A stretch of 48,417 nucleotides of DNA from positions 1 through 48,417 of the forward strand of contig JAQOTA010000063.1 of the NCBI GenBank assembly GCA_029532415.1, in the 5' to 3' direction. Position 1 is the first letter of the stretch, and each line of letters begins with the position of its first letter. The position numbers and the translations under genes were made by a program. Source of the stretch: Marasmius tenuissimus. Lineage: Eukaryota; Basidiomycota; Agaricomycetes; Agaricales; Marasmiaceae. Positions 34,621 through 46,224 of this stretch are shown piece after piece. The notes under the pieces are model-generated. The model did not search any database. It saw only the letters and a list, made by a program, of their open reading frames with translations, and had not been told where the DNA came from.

Positions 34621-37600
34621 TCCCAGATCAGGGAGAGGTGGCCGTAGTACTCGAAGCGGATGAAGCTGGGCAAGTCCATATAACGAAAGTCAAGATTCCA
34701 GATCAGAGAAAATTTGATGATAGAGAGCTTGCGGAAGCATTTATGTTGGCCTCCGAGCCAGAGGAAGCTGAAGCAGCAGAAATGCTCGATGCGTACGTCA
34801 ACCAAACCATCGAGGATGGAAAGTGTGTATATAGTACTTGGCGTGAGAGTCTGGATCGGGAACCTCCGAAGCGGACTGTCTCCTCGTACATGCAGAGACC
34901 ACTACCTGAGAGGAAAGGACCACCGCCTCGGAAGATGGTGTCTCGGCCTAGTACTGTCCCTAGATCAAAGTACAAAGCTGTATTTTCAAAGAAATTCCCA
35001 AAGGAACTTGATAGACTAAGAAGGTTCGAGATTAGAAAGCTCGGAGCCTGGAGAAAACTTATGGACGTCTTAGATTTCATATCGGACTACGGACAAACAG
35101 AACTGATAGATGCTTTTGAACGAAACCTTGGGACTGACCCCTCCAAGACTGGATTCGAGGGCGAGCTAGCGAAAATCATTATTCGAGAGCTTGCGGCTCG
35201 GAAACAACGGGAATCCAAGCCCGGCCAGCTACCTAACCTGTTTTCGACGTTACTTTCAGAACTCAGTGACTTAGGGAGGGTCTTTGAACAAATAAAAGAA
35301 ATTAGAAAAGAGCATATGCAGTTTGAGGGGTGTCAGTTGGACGGTGAGGAATTAACGGAGTTCGTGAGTAATGATACTCTGCATCAGGTTCTTGTCTACG
35401 GATGGTTGCGACATCCAGATAACAGTGCTGGAGTCGGGAAGGTGCTTCGGATGTTTGAAACCATGGATCAGATTTGCGAAGAAGGTGGCTCGGAGGCTAA
35501 TGTCGCCGAGGTATTCTCGCAGTTTGAACTGGGCTCCGAAGACCTACAAACTGTGAAGTCGGTGTTTGGGAAATACAAACCGGTTGCCCTAAAGGTAAAA
35601 CCTGTCAAGGCTCCGCTGCCGGGAGAGTTCAGAGTGGAAAGGAATATTGAAGGGGATCCACTGGCGGACCTACCTGAACTGCCTATTCACCCTCCTGAAT
35701 TCCAACCGACAGGCCGATACACTGAAGAAAGAAAAGCCATCATAGATCAGAACCATGCGGAAGAGTTTTTATGGAAAGAGGAGCGTAAATTGATGCACTA
35801 TCTGATGATGGTGCATGAGTCTGCGTTTGCCTGGAGTCCGGAGGAAGGGGGATCGTTCAGAACCGACTTCTTCCCACCGGTCAAGTTTCCGGTTCTACCC
35901 CACACACCTTGGGTAGAGAGAAACATACCAATCCCACCCGGGATTTTCGAACAAGTATGTGGCATTATTAAAGATAAGATTAATGCGGGGGTCTATGAAC
36001 CTTCGAGTTCCTCGTATCGATCGAAATGGTTTTGTGTTCTTAAGAAGGATGGAAAGAGCCTCCGACTTGTGCATAGCTTGGAACCCTTGAACGCTGTGAC
36101 TATTCAGTATTCGGGCATTCCTCCAGCGACTGCGGAAGTGGCAGCAGCTTTTTCTGGGCGGTCATGCATTGGTCTCCTAGATATCTATGTGGGGTATGAT
36201 GAACGCCTCATTGATGAAGATTCAAGAGACTTAACGACTTTCCAAACGCCCTTCGGACCTCATAGACTAGTGAAATTACCTATGGGCTGGACTAACTCGG
36301 TACCCATATTTCACGATGATGTTACGTACATCCTTAGGGATGAGATTCCTTATATTACTAGACCTTATGTGGATGATGTGCCTATTAAAGGGCCTCCGAC
36401 TCGTTACGAGATACCTGGGAAACCAGGGGAATACGAGACAATACCAGGAAATCCAGGAATTCGGAGGTTCGTATGGGAGCATTTCCAGAATGTGAATCGG
36501 ATCTGTCAAAGAATGAAGTACTGCGGAGTCACTTTCTCCGGTACCAAAGCGTTCCTCTGTGTCTCAGAAGGAGATGTACTCGGGCACAGATGTTCGTATG
36601 AAGGAGAAAAGCCAATGGAAAAGTTCGCAAACACGATCCTGTCGTGGGACCCTCACAAGTTCCGCGATAAGACGGATATTAAGTCCTTCTTGGGGACGGC
36701 GGTTCAACTGAGGCAGTTTATTAAGGATTATGCTAAGATTACTAGACCTCTGAATCGGTTGACTTCTAAGTCGGTTGCTTTCGAGATGGGTGAAGAAGAG
36801 TTTGAGGCTGTCGAGGTTTTGAAAGAAGCAATTCGGAAGGCCCCAGCGCTTCGACCCATTGATGTTAACAATCCGAATGGATTGGTATTGTCAGTCGACA
36901 CTTCGTGGCAGGCTGTTGGTTTCATTCTATATCAAGTGGACCCAGACAACCCGAAGAAGAGGCATTACAACTGGTTCGGATCTATACCTCTCAATGAACG
37001 AGAGGCCAGGTTTTCACAGCCTAAGAGAGAACTATTCGGTTTAAAAATCGCCTTACAGGCCACATTCTACCAGACATATGGATGTCGACCGTTAATAGTT
37101 GAAACGGATGCCAGCTATATTAAAGGAATGTTGGATAATCCGAGCTGTGGACCTAATGCTACGATCAATAGATGGATTGAAGAGATTCGGAAGTACAAAT
37201 TCGAGTTAGTACATGTCAAAGGAGCTACACATGGACCGGATGGATTATCTCGACCACCGCCCGGAGGCATAGAAACGCCTCGGGGAAAGGAAGAAGAAGA
37301 TGCAGCTTGGGATGAAGACGACGGAGAACCTATTCCATTTACTTTGGGGGAGGGAGAATCTTCGTTTCCCTATGACTTCGACGAGTATAAGCATACTATC
37401 GATGCTCGAGGAGGGTATTTGTTCAAGCTGGCTACTTCGGAAGAGGATTTCAGAGACGAGTTGCAGGCAGCGGAAGAAGATGCGCGAGTTTGGACTTGTC
37501 AGGTCCAGGATCATATGCGACAGTTTGGCTCGGAGGTGATGGAATGCTTCAGTAATTACTGGGTAGTCCCTCCACAGCCAACGCAAGAATGGATCGATGA

Positions 37601-39272
37601 AAATCCGTACTCGGAGGATCATAGATCTGAATACGCAAAGAACCAAGATTATGAGCTTCTGAAGATTAGGAAGTACTTAGAGCACCCGCTTTCGAGTTCG
37701 CTGCACATGCCTAAGTCGGCTAAGCAGAAGTTCATCGCGAAGTGTAGTCGTTATGCTTTGTACGACGATAGGATGTATAAGTTGAATCTGGACGGCACTG
37801 GTCAGCACAAGCTGATAGTGAGCAAAGAGAAAAGGGTGTGGATGATGTCGGCAGCTCATGATAAATGTGGGCATAAGGGTTTATATGCGACAATGGACCT
37901 CATAGACAAGAGGTTCTGGTGGCCTGACATCGAGGGAGATGTAGAATGGTTCATCAAATCGTGCAAAACCTGCCAGGAGCGCACCATGACACTTCAGAAA
38001 CTGCCTCCGACCTTGACTTATACACCTTCATTATTCCAAAAGATCCATATTGATGTTATGAAGATGACACCTGCCAGCAACGGGTGTCAAAACATTATAC
38101 ACGGAAGATGTGCGCTTAGTAGTTGGCCCGAAGCACGAGCGGTGAAGAGAGAATCAGCTCGGAGCATTGGGGAATGGCTATTTGAAGATATCATTTGTCG
38201 CTGGGGATGTCCTGAAGAAATAGTGTCGGACAATGCTCCTCAGATGACGAATGTTCTAAAGTGGGTAGAAGAGAAGTATGGTATACGAGGGATCAAAATC
38301 TCGCCGTACAACTCCCCTGCGAATGGAAAGATTGAGAGAGCACATCTGATTATAAGAGAAGCGTTAGTACGGGCTACTAATGATGATCTGAAGAAGTGGT
38401 GGTGGTTTTTGAAACCAGTACTATGGGCTGACAGGGTAACTGCTCGTCGGGGCCTCGGATGCTCGCCCTACTTCTTAGTAACTGGTGCGGAACCGATACT
38501 ACCGTTGGATATAGTTGAGTCTACTTGGTTAGTAAGGACACCTGAACGCATTCTCACTTATGGGGAGCTACTGGGCTTTCGAGCCGTGGCTTTGGCTAAA
38601 CACCGAACCCATGTGGAGGAGATGATTACTAGGGTGGACGCCAACAAGCGACAGGCACTTCGGCAGTTTGAAAAGCAGCACCAGAACAGATTAAGGAATT
38701 ATAATTTCGCTCCTGGAACGTTGGTACAGGTGCGGAATTCACCTATAGAAATGAGCTTGGATAGAAAGATGTATCCAAGATACCTAGGGCCCCTGATTGT
38801 AATAAGACGGACCCGTGGAGGTTCGTACATTCTGGCGCAAATGGATGGCACGGTCCTCCGAGGCAAGGTTGCTGCGTTCAGGGTATTACCCCATGTTTCG
38901 CGGTATAAACCTATAGGCTTGCCGGAGAATATCCAAGAATTGATAGACATTTCTAAAGAGAGATTGGATGAATTAATCGAAGAAGAGGAAGATGGTAGTA
39001 GGGATGGTACGGACTATGCCTTCCCTAACCTTCCATCTCTTCGAGGAGACTTTGAGACCTATGAAGATGATGAAGTGCCGGATGTTGCTTCGGAGGCTGA
39101 AGGAGAAGAAGATCTAGCCTCAGAAGAGCCTAGAAAATCTAAACGAACCATAAGACCGACAGAAAAGGTGGTGGCACAGGCTAACTTCTGGATATCCAGC
39201 AACAGAGGCATGAATAAGAGGATATGTGTACCCATAGAAATTCTGATTTCGCGGATGCCTAAGTGGGGCTGA
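34600..39272 (+). CDS. pol: Pol: reverse transcriptase, RNase H, integrase
   Basis: Copies the RNA genome and inserts the DNA. The frame has no obvious ATG start and is entered by frameshift at 34599; residue numbers here count from the GTG at 34638 (1544 codons). After an N-terminal region of about 400 residues comes RT, with Asp515 in 'LLDIYVGYDE' and the YVDD box at 577-580. RNase H has Asp754, Glu near 797 and Asp824, followed by 'GPDGLSR'. The integrase zinc finger H-X4-H...C-X2-C spans 1074-1112. The catalytic triad is Asp1139, Asp1198 and Glu1233, with 34 residues between the last two. A GPY/F-like module ('YLGPLIVIRR') follows; no chromodomain is seen. The C-terminus is acidic. No internal stops. 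Confidence 0.92.
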
Positions 39273-40090
39273 GCGAGAGCGTTGGGGTGGTGGTTATGTG
39301 ATCAGGAATAAATCGAAAATTTAAAAAGTGGATTTCTGGATGATTTGAAGCATTTGCGAGAAAATTTTCGGGTGTCAAAATTTTGAAAATGATTTCGCGA
39401 TTGTGAGCCTTCTAGAAGGCCTAGGAAGAAGTTAGCATTGGATTTGGGCTCCGGCAGATGAGGGCTTTCTGTGGCTAGTACTTGCGTACTATGGGAACTT
39501 CTGTGGCCTTAGATCGCTTCTGCAGGCCTAACCGTTGATCCTACCAAGGATCTATAGTAGTAGAAACGTGCGGAAAAGCCAGGAGCTTCTCTTGATCCCA
39601 GATGTGAAAGATGTGAACGCGTTCACATCTGGGGACAAAATCGGTGCGACCAAAATTGAGCGCGCTAGAGCGTATATACTGTTTCTAGCCGTGGGAACCA
39701 TAGAAATGATGGGCGCTCTCCTTGGGAGCGAATGCGGATTCAAATTCTGCGTATCCTACATATTTCACATTTTGGCGAGGATGCGACCTCGCGCGAGCGA
39801 GAGTAATTTGGATATTAAGCGCCGAGAACTGCGATTTTGATGGGGCTAAGGGTCTCATCGGAAAGAGGAGAAAATTCTCTACAAAATAGTGCTGAATTCG
39901 GACTTGTATGGATAAGAACTCATAGAGATATGAGCCGTGCAAGGTTCCGCGAGTCGAAACCACTCGAGAAAATAGGCATTTTAGAAATTCAGGATTTTGG
40001 GGATTATACGGATAGAAGGACTCCTTTTGAGTCTAGTGATGCATTCACAGTGGTGTATCTAGGTCTACACGACGGTCTAGAGTCTATATA
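39273..40090. other. Spacer between convergent pol and gene X, with palindrome
   Basis: No supported gene. Open frames at 39535-39840 and 39837-40190 (plus) lack any domain, and the second overlaps gene X. A perfect 20-bp palindrome lies at 39610-39629. The spacer must hold the 3' end of the antisense gene X transcript and is crossed by the genomic RNA. Confidence 0.5.
39597..39633. repeat. Nested inverted repeats (20-bp palindrome)
   Basis: 39610-39629 is a perfect palindrome with half-site GATGTGAACG. A second GATGTGAA at 39601-39608, preceded by CCCA, can instead pair with TTCACATCTGGG. Two mutually exclusive hairpins are therefore possible. It may be an operator-like site or an RNA switch or terminator; role unknown. 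Confidence 0.7.
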
Positions 40091-41464
40091 CTACGCAGCG
40101 GAAGTGTTGGAGGAGCTAGCAGTTGCTTCGGAGGCGGGGTGGACAACCGCTTCGGAGGCGTTGCCGTTCAGCCCCATCTTGGAAAGATGAATTCGGTTGA
40201 CCTCTTCCAACTGCTTCTGAACGAAGGAATACTGGCCGCTATAGTACTTAGTAGCGTGTGCGAGAGTGTTGAGCTCGGACTTGAGGAAGTTGGCGATCGA
40301 CAGATAGGTCGGAGCCTCTAGAGCCTCTAAGTTCAAGAAAGGCACCAGGGAAGCGAAACGGTCGACTTGTTGTCCTTCGGTAATACGCTCAAGGGCCTCA
40401 GCTGAATATCAGAGATTAAGAATGTGTCTAGAAGAAGAGGAAAGACGAGCGCACCAGGAGATTCGGCTTGAAGATTGCTGAAAGCAGGTTCAATACGGGT
40501 CTTCTTGAATGCAGGAAGCTTGCCGCGAGCCTTAGAGATGTAATAGATCGCCTTTGAGTATGCGTTCGACTCGGTGCAAATGCCAGGGATAGCATCGTAA
40601 GGAAGGCTTACCGTAGCACCGCGGATGTTGGAACTTTTCTTCTGAGAATCCAGGACGGTCAGAAACAAGCTTCGGAAGTGGTTCAGGGCCAAACACGTAC
40701 GGGACCGGCGACAATTTCAATGTCGGGGACAGCGTGAATGCTGGCCTGGAGACCTTCAACGTTGCCACCATCGACCATCTGAGGAATGGATGTAACATGA
40801 GAAGAAGATAGGAATGAACAGAGGATCACACACCTTAGTGTCGCCCTGAAGGTCGATAAGGTCTCCATCGGAGACATCATCGTCTTCAACTGTGGCAGGA
40901 GACTTGGGGTTGGACCTCTGAAGTGAAGGATGAGGAGCGAGCAAGCCTCGGAAGTGTAAAAGATACTTACGGTGCGACGCTTGCGGGAGATGGTAGAAGC
41001 CTTCTCTTTCTCCTTCTCGGCTTTTTCCTTCTCTTTCTCCAAGTTGTTCGCCAACTTCTGAACATGGGTAGCGAACGACTGAACCTTGTCGAAGTTGGCA
41101 GGAAGAGAGAAAGCAGGCAGTTCCGCAGAAACCAGGAGAACATAATCCACGGCGCTGCGGAACATGATCAGAGCCTTGTCATTAGCAGCAAGTTCGGCGG
41201 CCATGATAGGGTGAGTCTGTAAAAAGCATAGAAGTTAATAAGAAAGAAAAGCAGAAAAGAATATGATAAACGTACTAAGAAAGTAGCCAAGTCGGTGGCG
41301 ATCATGGGGCCGAACTTGGATTTGGTGGAGATGGCGTCCTTAACATCGTTCATCTTCTCTCGAAGAGTAGCAGCATAAGTGTCAGGATCGAATGGCATAA
41401 AAGCACCTTCGGAGGCAGCAGTGCCGCCACCGATGGTACGACGTCCAGGAGGTTTGACAGACAT
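40091..41464 (-). CDS. Gene X: antisense accessory gene, 364 aa, six exons
   Basis: Exons 41464-41276, 41216-40971, 40917-40834, 40778-40701, 40641-40455 and 40401-40091. The five GT-AG introns are 53-59 nt, and the joined frame has no stop until TAG. The ATG (reads MSVKPPGRRTIGGG) has a good context and a TATA box 110 nt upstream. The protein is largely helical. A Lys/Glu-rich coiled stretch (KEKEKAEKEKEKA) runs into a basic SRKRR, a possible nuclear signal, followed by an acidic segment (EDDDVSDGD). No membrane span, and no family recognised. It is convergent with pol. The introns survive because they lie antisense to the element RNA. Confidence 0.72.
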
Positions 41465-41568
41465 GTGGCAAAAAGATGGGAGATGAGATTGGGAAGGACA
41501 AACTTCGCAAGGAATGATGGGCAAGAGAACGACTGTGTGTCGATGGGCGGACGAGGCGAAGATAGCTA

Positions 41569-41590
41569 GTCTTTTATACCTCAGAAGCAC
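41569..41590 (-). promoter_or_regulatory. Promoter of gene X (TATAAAAG with upstream motif)
   Basis: On the minus strand GTGCTTCTGAGG is followed directly by TATAAAAGAC, about 110 nt before the gene X ATG. The 12-nt GTGCTTCTGAGG is identical in the gene Y promoter. Confidence 0.65.
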
Positions 41591-41695
41591 ATGGACGTCG
41601 GGAATTTAGGGATCTCAGGTCCCTACGAAGTAAAGAAAATTTTGCGAGTCCGGAACAATGGGTAAACTGCCTATCAACGGGGACGTTGATTTTCT

Positions 41696-41711
41696 TTTGC
41701 TTTGGGGGAGA
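41696..41711 (+). other. Internal polypurine-tract copy
   Basis: TTTGCTTTGGGGGAGA here is identical over 16 nt to the sequence that abuts the 3' LTR (45735-45750). It lies just upstream of the gene X promoter. It could act as a second plus-strand primer site or mark a duplication of the gene-promoter-PPT cassette. Confidence 0.6.
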
Positions 41712-42170
41712 GGGACTAAGATTTTGCGATTTCAACGAATAAGCGCCCTCGGAGTCAAATAATTTGACCTTGAGAATTTGAGCGCATTTGACGGTTCGGA
41801 GGTGCCTGAACAGAGTGGCTCTGAACCACAAGGATGATAAAACCGAGATTCGTAAGCTCTAGCCATCGGCCGAGCAAAGTCCTGAAGACAGAATTAACGA
41901 ATGGGAACGGAAAAGAAAACAACTCGTACGCCTCTGCTTGATAAATTTTCAAGTTTCGGAAGCGTCACAATGAACTTAAAAGTCTGAAGGGCTTTTGAGG
42001 CTCAAGACTTAGTCTCACACCAGCAGTAAGAGACAAGATAAGAATAAAAATTATAAGTCCCATAGGGATGAAGGACTAGAGATATACAAAATTTAAAGTC
42101 CAGGGGACTATAAACTACACAAGATATATGGTACATAAGTACCCGGATAGATCTGAAGACGAAAACTATA
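41712..42170. other. Spacer between the internal PPT and the 3' end of gene Y
   Basis: AT-rich, about 460 nt. Only short ORFs are seen, none with a recognisable domain. It probably holds the 3' untranslated end of gene Y. Confidence 0.35.
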
Positions 42171-45100
42171 TTAATCAAGAGAGAACAAAAGGCCACCCTT
42201 CTGAGAAAATGAAATCAGTCGAGGTGGTGAAGAAGATAAGAAAAAGAGGACTTACACGGGAAGGACCAGCAACGGGAGCGGGAGTTCCAGTGGGAAACTC
42301 GGAGGTAGATGGAATCATCAGAACGTCACCCTGAGCCTGGTTCCGCAGATAAGGAGTGCCATCTGTGTGCCGACCAAACTGAAAAGGTTCGGGGAGTTCA
42401 GAGAAGTCCCATCCGAAAACCGAGCATAGCTGCATGATAGTCGGCATGCTGAGCTGGAAGTTGGGGTCGTTGCGGGAGAGAACTCGAAGTATGTCTCGAG
42501 GGTCGCGACAGCACTCCCGAAGCTTCGCAACCAAAGCGGCATCACGATCGGCGAGCCGTTGGATCTCGGTGTCCAAATCGTTCCGAGTGTTGATAAGCCT
42601 CTCGACAGTGCGCCAACCATTGGCGATCTCCTCGAATTGACGGCTCAGTCCTAAGAAAAGAGGATCAGAACTGTAGGAAATGGAAGGGGAAAGACACGTA
42701 CCAGCCTCACTACTTTCACCCCAGCCTGCGCAGAGCTCCTTCATCTTGTCGAACTCCTCGGAAGGACAGCTCATTACGCACGATAGCTTCTTCTGCACGC
42801 AGAAGAGACACTTCCGTGAGTTGGAGAGATGTTGGTCGTCGTCGGCAGGAAATGGAACGCAAGTCTCCGGGTGAAGCACGCAGCTAAAGCACACCAGCTT
42901 TGAGCGACCCAGAGCAGGCTGAAGTAAGAATCAGAGTCAAGACTCAAGAAAGGAATAAGGCAGAAGTACTCACTGCACGCATTGGAGCCGTGGCGTTAAC
43001 AAAGTGGTTAACATGGAGGTCAAGTTGACCTGGGACCGAAAGGTAGCCACGGAGGTCTGTGGGACAAGATTAGAGAATAGAGAAGAGATGAGTCTGGGAG
43101 ACTTACCTTGGATAACTCCGTCGGGAACTCCAGATTGACCTTTCGACAAGAAATAACCATTGACGGGGTCCCAGAACTCGGACCTCTCCTCGTCGGCATT
43201 GTTGGTACCGGGGAGTGAGGTCCAGAGTGGAGCAGGCTGGGAAATAAGTCAGAGCCAGGAAATAAGCCGAGTAAAGGGGAAGAGACTCACCGACTTATTG
43301 GGGGTGCCAAGCACAGAGTCCGCGTCGCGGATTTCCATATCGTCAGGGGATTTGAAGTCGGGAGGGGGTGTTCCGTACTGAGGGCGCTCATAAAAACGCG
43401 CACGGGAACGAGAACCAGAGTGCTTATGAGCCGGCCCCTTTCCCTTTGCCTTGCTGGAGGTCTTCGCCTTCTTAGGAGGAGGAGAGTCGGATCCACTGGA
43501 CTCCTCATCTTCAGAAGCGGGAGCTGCTGCAGCAGACATTGAGCGAGCTCGAGTAGAATGCTGAGGCTCCGGGGTAGACTCGCGCTTCCGCTTCGAGGTC
43601 AAAGGACCGGATGAGGGACGCATCTGAGGATAAAAAGGATGAGAAGAAAGAATGATGAAGCCAAGAAAAATAAAAACTTACGGTAGGTATGACCGCCGTG
43701 GAACTACCTGGGCGCCTCGGAGCGTTCACAGTTCGGCCAATTCGAGTCTGAATGAAACTGAGTTAGGCCAAAGTAACTGGAGTGAAGGAGAAGAGGAAAT
43801 AACCTTGATTACCGCTGCGGAAGGAGGGATCGGAGGTGGGGTTTCTGAATGAGGACGAGGAACTCGGGGGTTCCCCAAGTTCTTCAGGGCTGACAGAGCC
43901 TCCCGTCGCTCCTTAACCTCACGACTAGACATGGAGTGTTCCTCGATGTCTTTGTCGTCCTCCTCCCCATCACCGGCTTCGTCGTCGATGGTCATGTTAT
44001 TCTAAACAGACAAAGAAGTGAGGATTAGGAATGAAGACAGGTGTTAGAATGAGCTTACCGGTGCGGAACCACTACCGGCTGCAGGTTCGGAAGCATCGAC
44101 CCCAGACATTTCGACATCCTCATAATCGGCACGAGATATGAGGGGACGAGTCTGGAGTGATGGAGCCGTCTCTCCCTCCTCGTCAGAATCGACATCCGAA
44201 GAAGAAGATGTGGATCGGCGCTGTGGTGAAGAGTTAGTAATAAAACCCAAAATCAAAAGGAAAAGAATATTGGAACTCACTCTAGATCGAGGACCCCAGT
44301 GTTGATGATTCGGAGACACAGGGTGACGGATACGAGGTCGACGGTGAGTGGGAGGGAAGATCGGAGTTGGCATAATGTCTCCGAGTCGTTGAGAAAGAAC
44401 GAACCTGTTGATTTCCTCAGCAGAAGCTGGGGGCGGCTCAAAGTCGTCGTCCGAGGAAGAAGTATCGGCCTGAGGGTCTTCAGGTGGATCAGGGACAACG
44501 TAGGAAGAGTCGCGAGACGAGGGATCGTGAGTGGGGACGTGCTCCTCCGAAACGCTGACTGCGTCGGAGGAGTCATCGTCAGAGCTTCCGCGCTCAACAA
44601 CCCTGGATGGGCCAGCCTGAACAGTATCGTTGTCGTCGTCGCTGGCATCGACGTCGATGGTACCAAGGTGTTGAGAAGGAGCCGGCGGTGTGGAAGGCTT
44701 CAAAGACAAGAAATGACGGTCCATGGCGGCGTCTGGAAGCTGGGAAAGGTCGAAGGGCTGTATATGAAAGAATTAATGAAAATAGAAATAAAGAATGGGG
44801 AGCCGAGCTTACAGAACAGCCGTGCCGCCGAAGCTTGTTACGCTGAGCATGCGACTGGGGCCACCAACTTTTGACAGCCTTCTTGAACGATTCGGAGGCG
44901 TTGAAATGTGAGTGGCAGGCGTCAAAGAGGGTAAGGATGAAGGAACCGGCAAAGGTGTCCTCCATCCCTCCACTCTCTGATCGGAGCCGGGAAAGTTGAA
45001 GCTGAAATAGAGATTCAGCAAACAGAATGAGAGGGATTAATAGAAATTTCTCACCAAGATCCTCTTGTGCTTGATGAATAACTCACGCAGTTCGTTGCGA

Positions 45101-45237
45101 GAATTGCTCTGGTGAAGAGCGGCGCCGAGTTTGCGGAAAGTTAGGAGGAAGTCATAGAGGGGAGAGACAAAAGGAAAGAAGTCGGCAGGGATGTCGTAGT
45201 TTTGAAGGGCGAGAGTAACGAGGTGCGGAGGAGCCAT
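42171..45237 (-). CDS. Gene Y: antisense accessory gene, 817 aa, 12 exons, Zn2Cys6-like
   Basis: Exons 45237-45055, 45001-44813, 44757-44281, 44220-44059, 44001-43813, 43747-43682, 43623-43291, 43236-43107, 43056-42974, 42918-42702, 42650-42256 and 42200-42171. The eleven GT-AG introns are 50-65 nt and the exons sum to 2454 nt, exactly 818 codons. The N-terminal domain is helical. Residues about 135-345 are acidic and Ser-rich. A Lys-rich stretch (PPPKKAKTSSKAKGKG) suggests nuclear import. A cysteine cluster C614-X2-C-X6-C-X16-C-X2-C-X6-C651 has the spacing of a Zn2Cys6 binuclear cluster but lacks its basic residues. A coiled coil (VERLINTRNDLDTEIQRLA) follows. It could be a DNA- or RNA-binding regulator; this is inference. 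Closest named family not known to me. Confidence 0.75.
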
Positions 45238-45290
45238 TGGGGAGTCTGCGGATGTGGGGAGAATGTGGGGACTTAGCGAGAAAAACGCAG

Positions 45291-45312
45291 GTCTTATATA
45301 GCCTCAGAAGCA
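45291..45312 (-). promoter_or_regulatory. Promoter of gene Y (TATATAAG with upstream motif)
   Basis: On the minus strand GTGCTTCTGAGG, then C and TATATAAGAC, about 60 nt before the gene Y ATG. Same motif and spacing as the gene X promoter, so both genes may be controlled together. Confidence 0.65.
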
Positions 45313-45734
45313 CCCCTCGGCTAAGTTCAAAACTCAACCACAACCGCCACATTCGGCAATTTGCGTGACCTACGGGAATAACCGACGGGAACCTCCGCAG
45401 TCTGACTCAACTATGACTTCAGAGGCTGACTGATGGACTTAGAAATATTCGTGACTTGGAAGTTGAACCATTCGAAGTCACTAGGATGATTGGAAGTTCA
45501 CTCGATTTGGAAATAGAATATTGGGGAAGGTTCTGGGACCCGGGTAAGATCAGATCGCCCTAGCGACGAGTGATCGGCTGTGCTCTGACCAGCGGAAATT
45601 AATTGGAAGACCTACCTCTGAAGAACAGAGGGTCGGAAGTTGTCTGATGGCGTGGGAAACCGTCAATAAAGAAAGAAGGATGCGCGCTAGAGCCCCTCCG
45701 CTCGTACAAACACTAGACCGGGGACGGTCTGGAG

Positions 45735-45750
45735 TTTGCTTTGGGGGAGA
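45735..45750 (+). other. 3' polypurine tract
   Basis: TTTGCTTTGGGGGAGA ends directly at the TGTAG start of the 3' LTR, the position expected for the plus-strand primer of reverse transcription. An exact 16-nt copy lies at 41696-41711. Confidence 0.8.
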
Positions 45751-46224
45751 TGTAGCGCCTGCTATTAAAAAGCAGCTTCGGAGCCTTGTTTTGTGCGATT
45801 TTAGCATAAAACAGATAAGAAATGACTAGGTAATACGAGTACTAGAGCGAGTCCCGAGCGGCTAGTAAAAGGCTCAGATCCTAGCATAAGGAGAGAATAG
45901 CGCCTCGGAGGCGTCTCTCCTTATCTCTGAAAACTGTAGGAGTCGTATAACTGACGAAAGTATCACTTCGGAGGCACGACTAGGACCTGTAGTCATAACA
46001 AGGGAATATCTCCAGTGGCTCGGAGGCATCGTACTAAGGATTAGAATAACAGAATCAGACTTAACGAAGACCCGTACTAGTAGGGATAGACAGAGGAGGT
46101 CACCGCGGAAGCATGGATGGTCGGAGAGAGAGACTAAGTCGAGCCTCAGAAGCTTGGTATAAGGTCGAGGCCTCGCTTTGGAGGCATGATTGATTCAAGT
46201 ATACTAGGTATACTACAGGTTACG

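Noticed and set aside
39837..40190. 117-codon plus-strand ORF after pol, as an env-like gene
   Set aside because: No signal peptide or membrane segment, and it overlaps the last exon of gene X, which has much stronger support.
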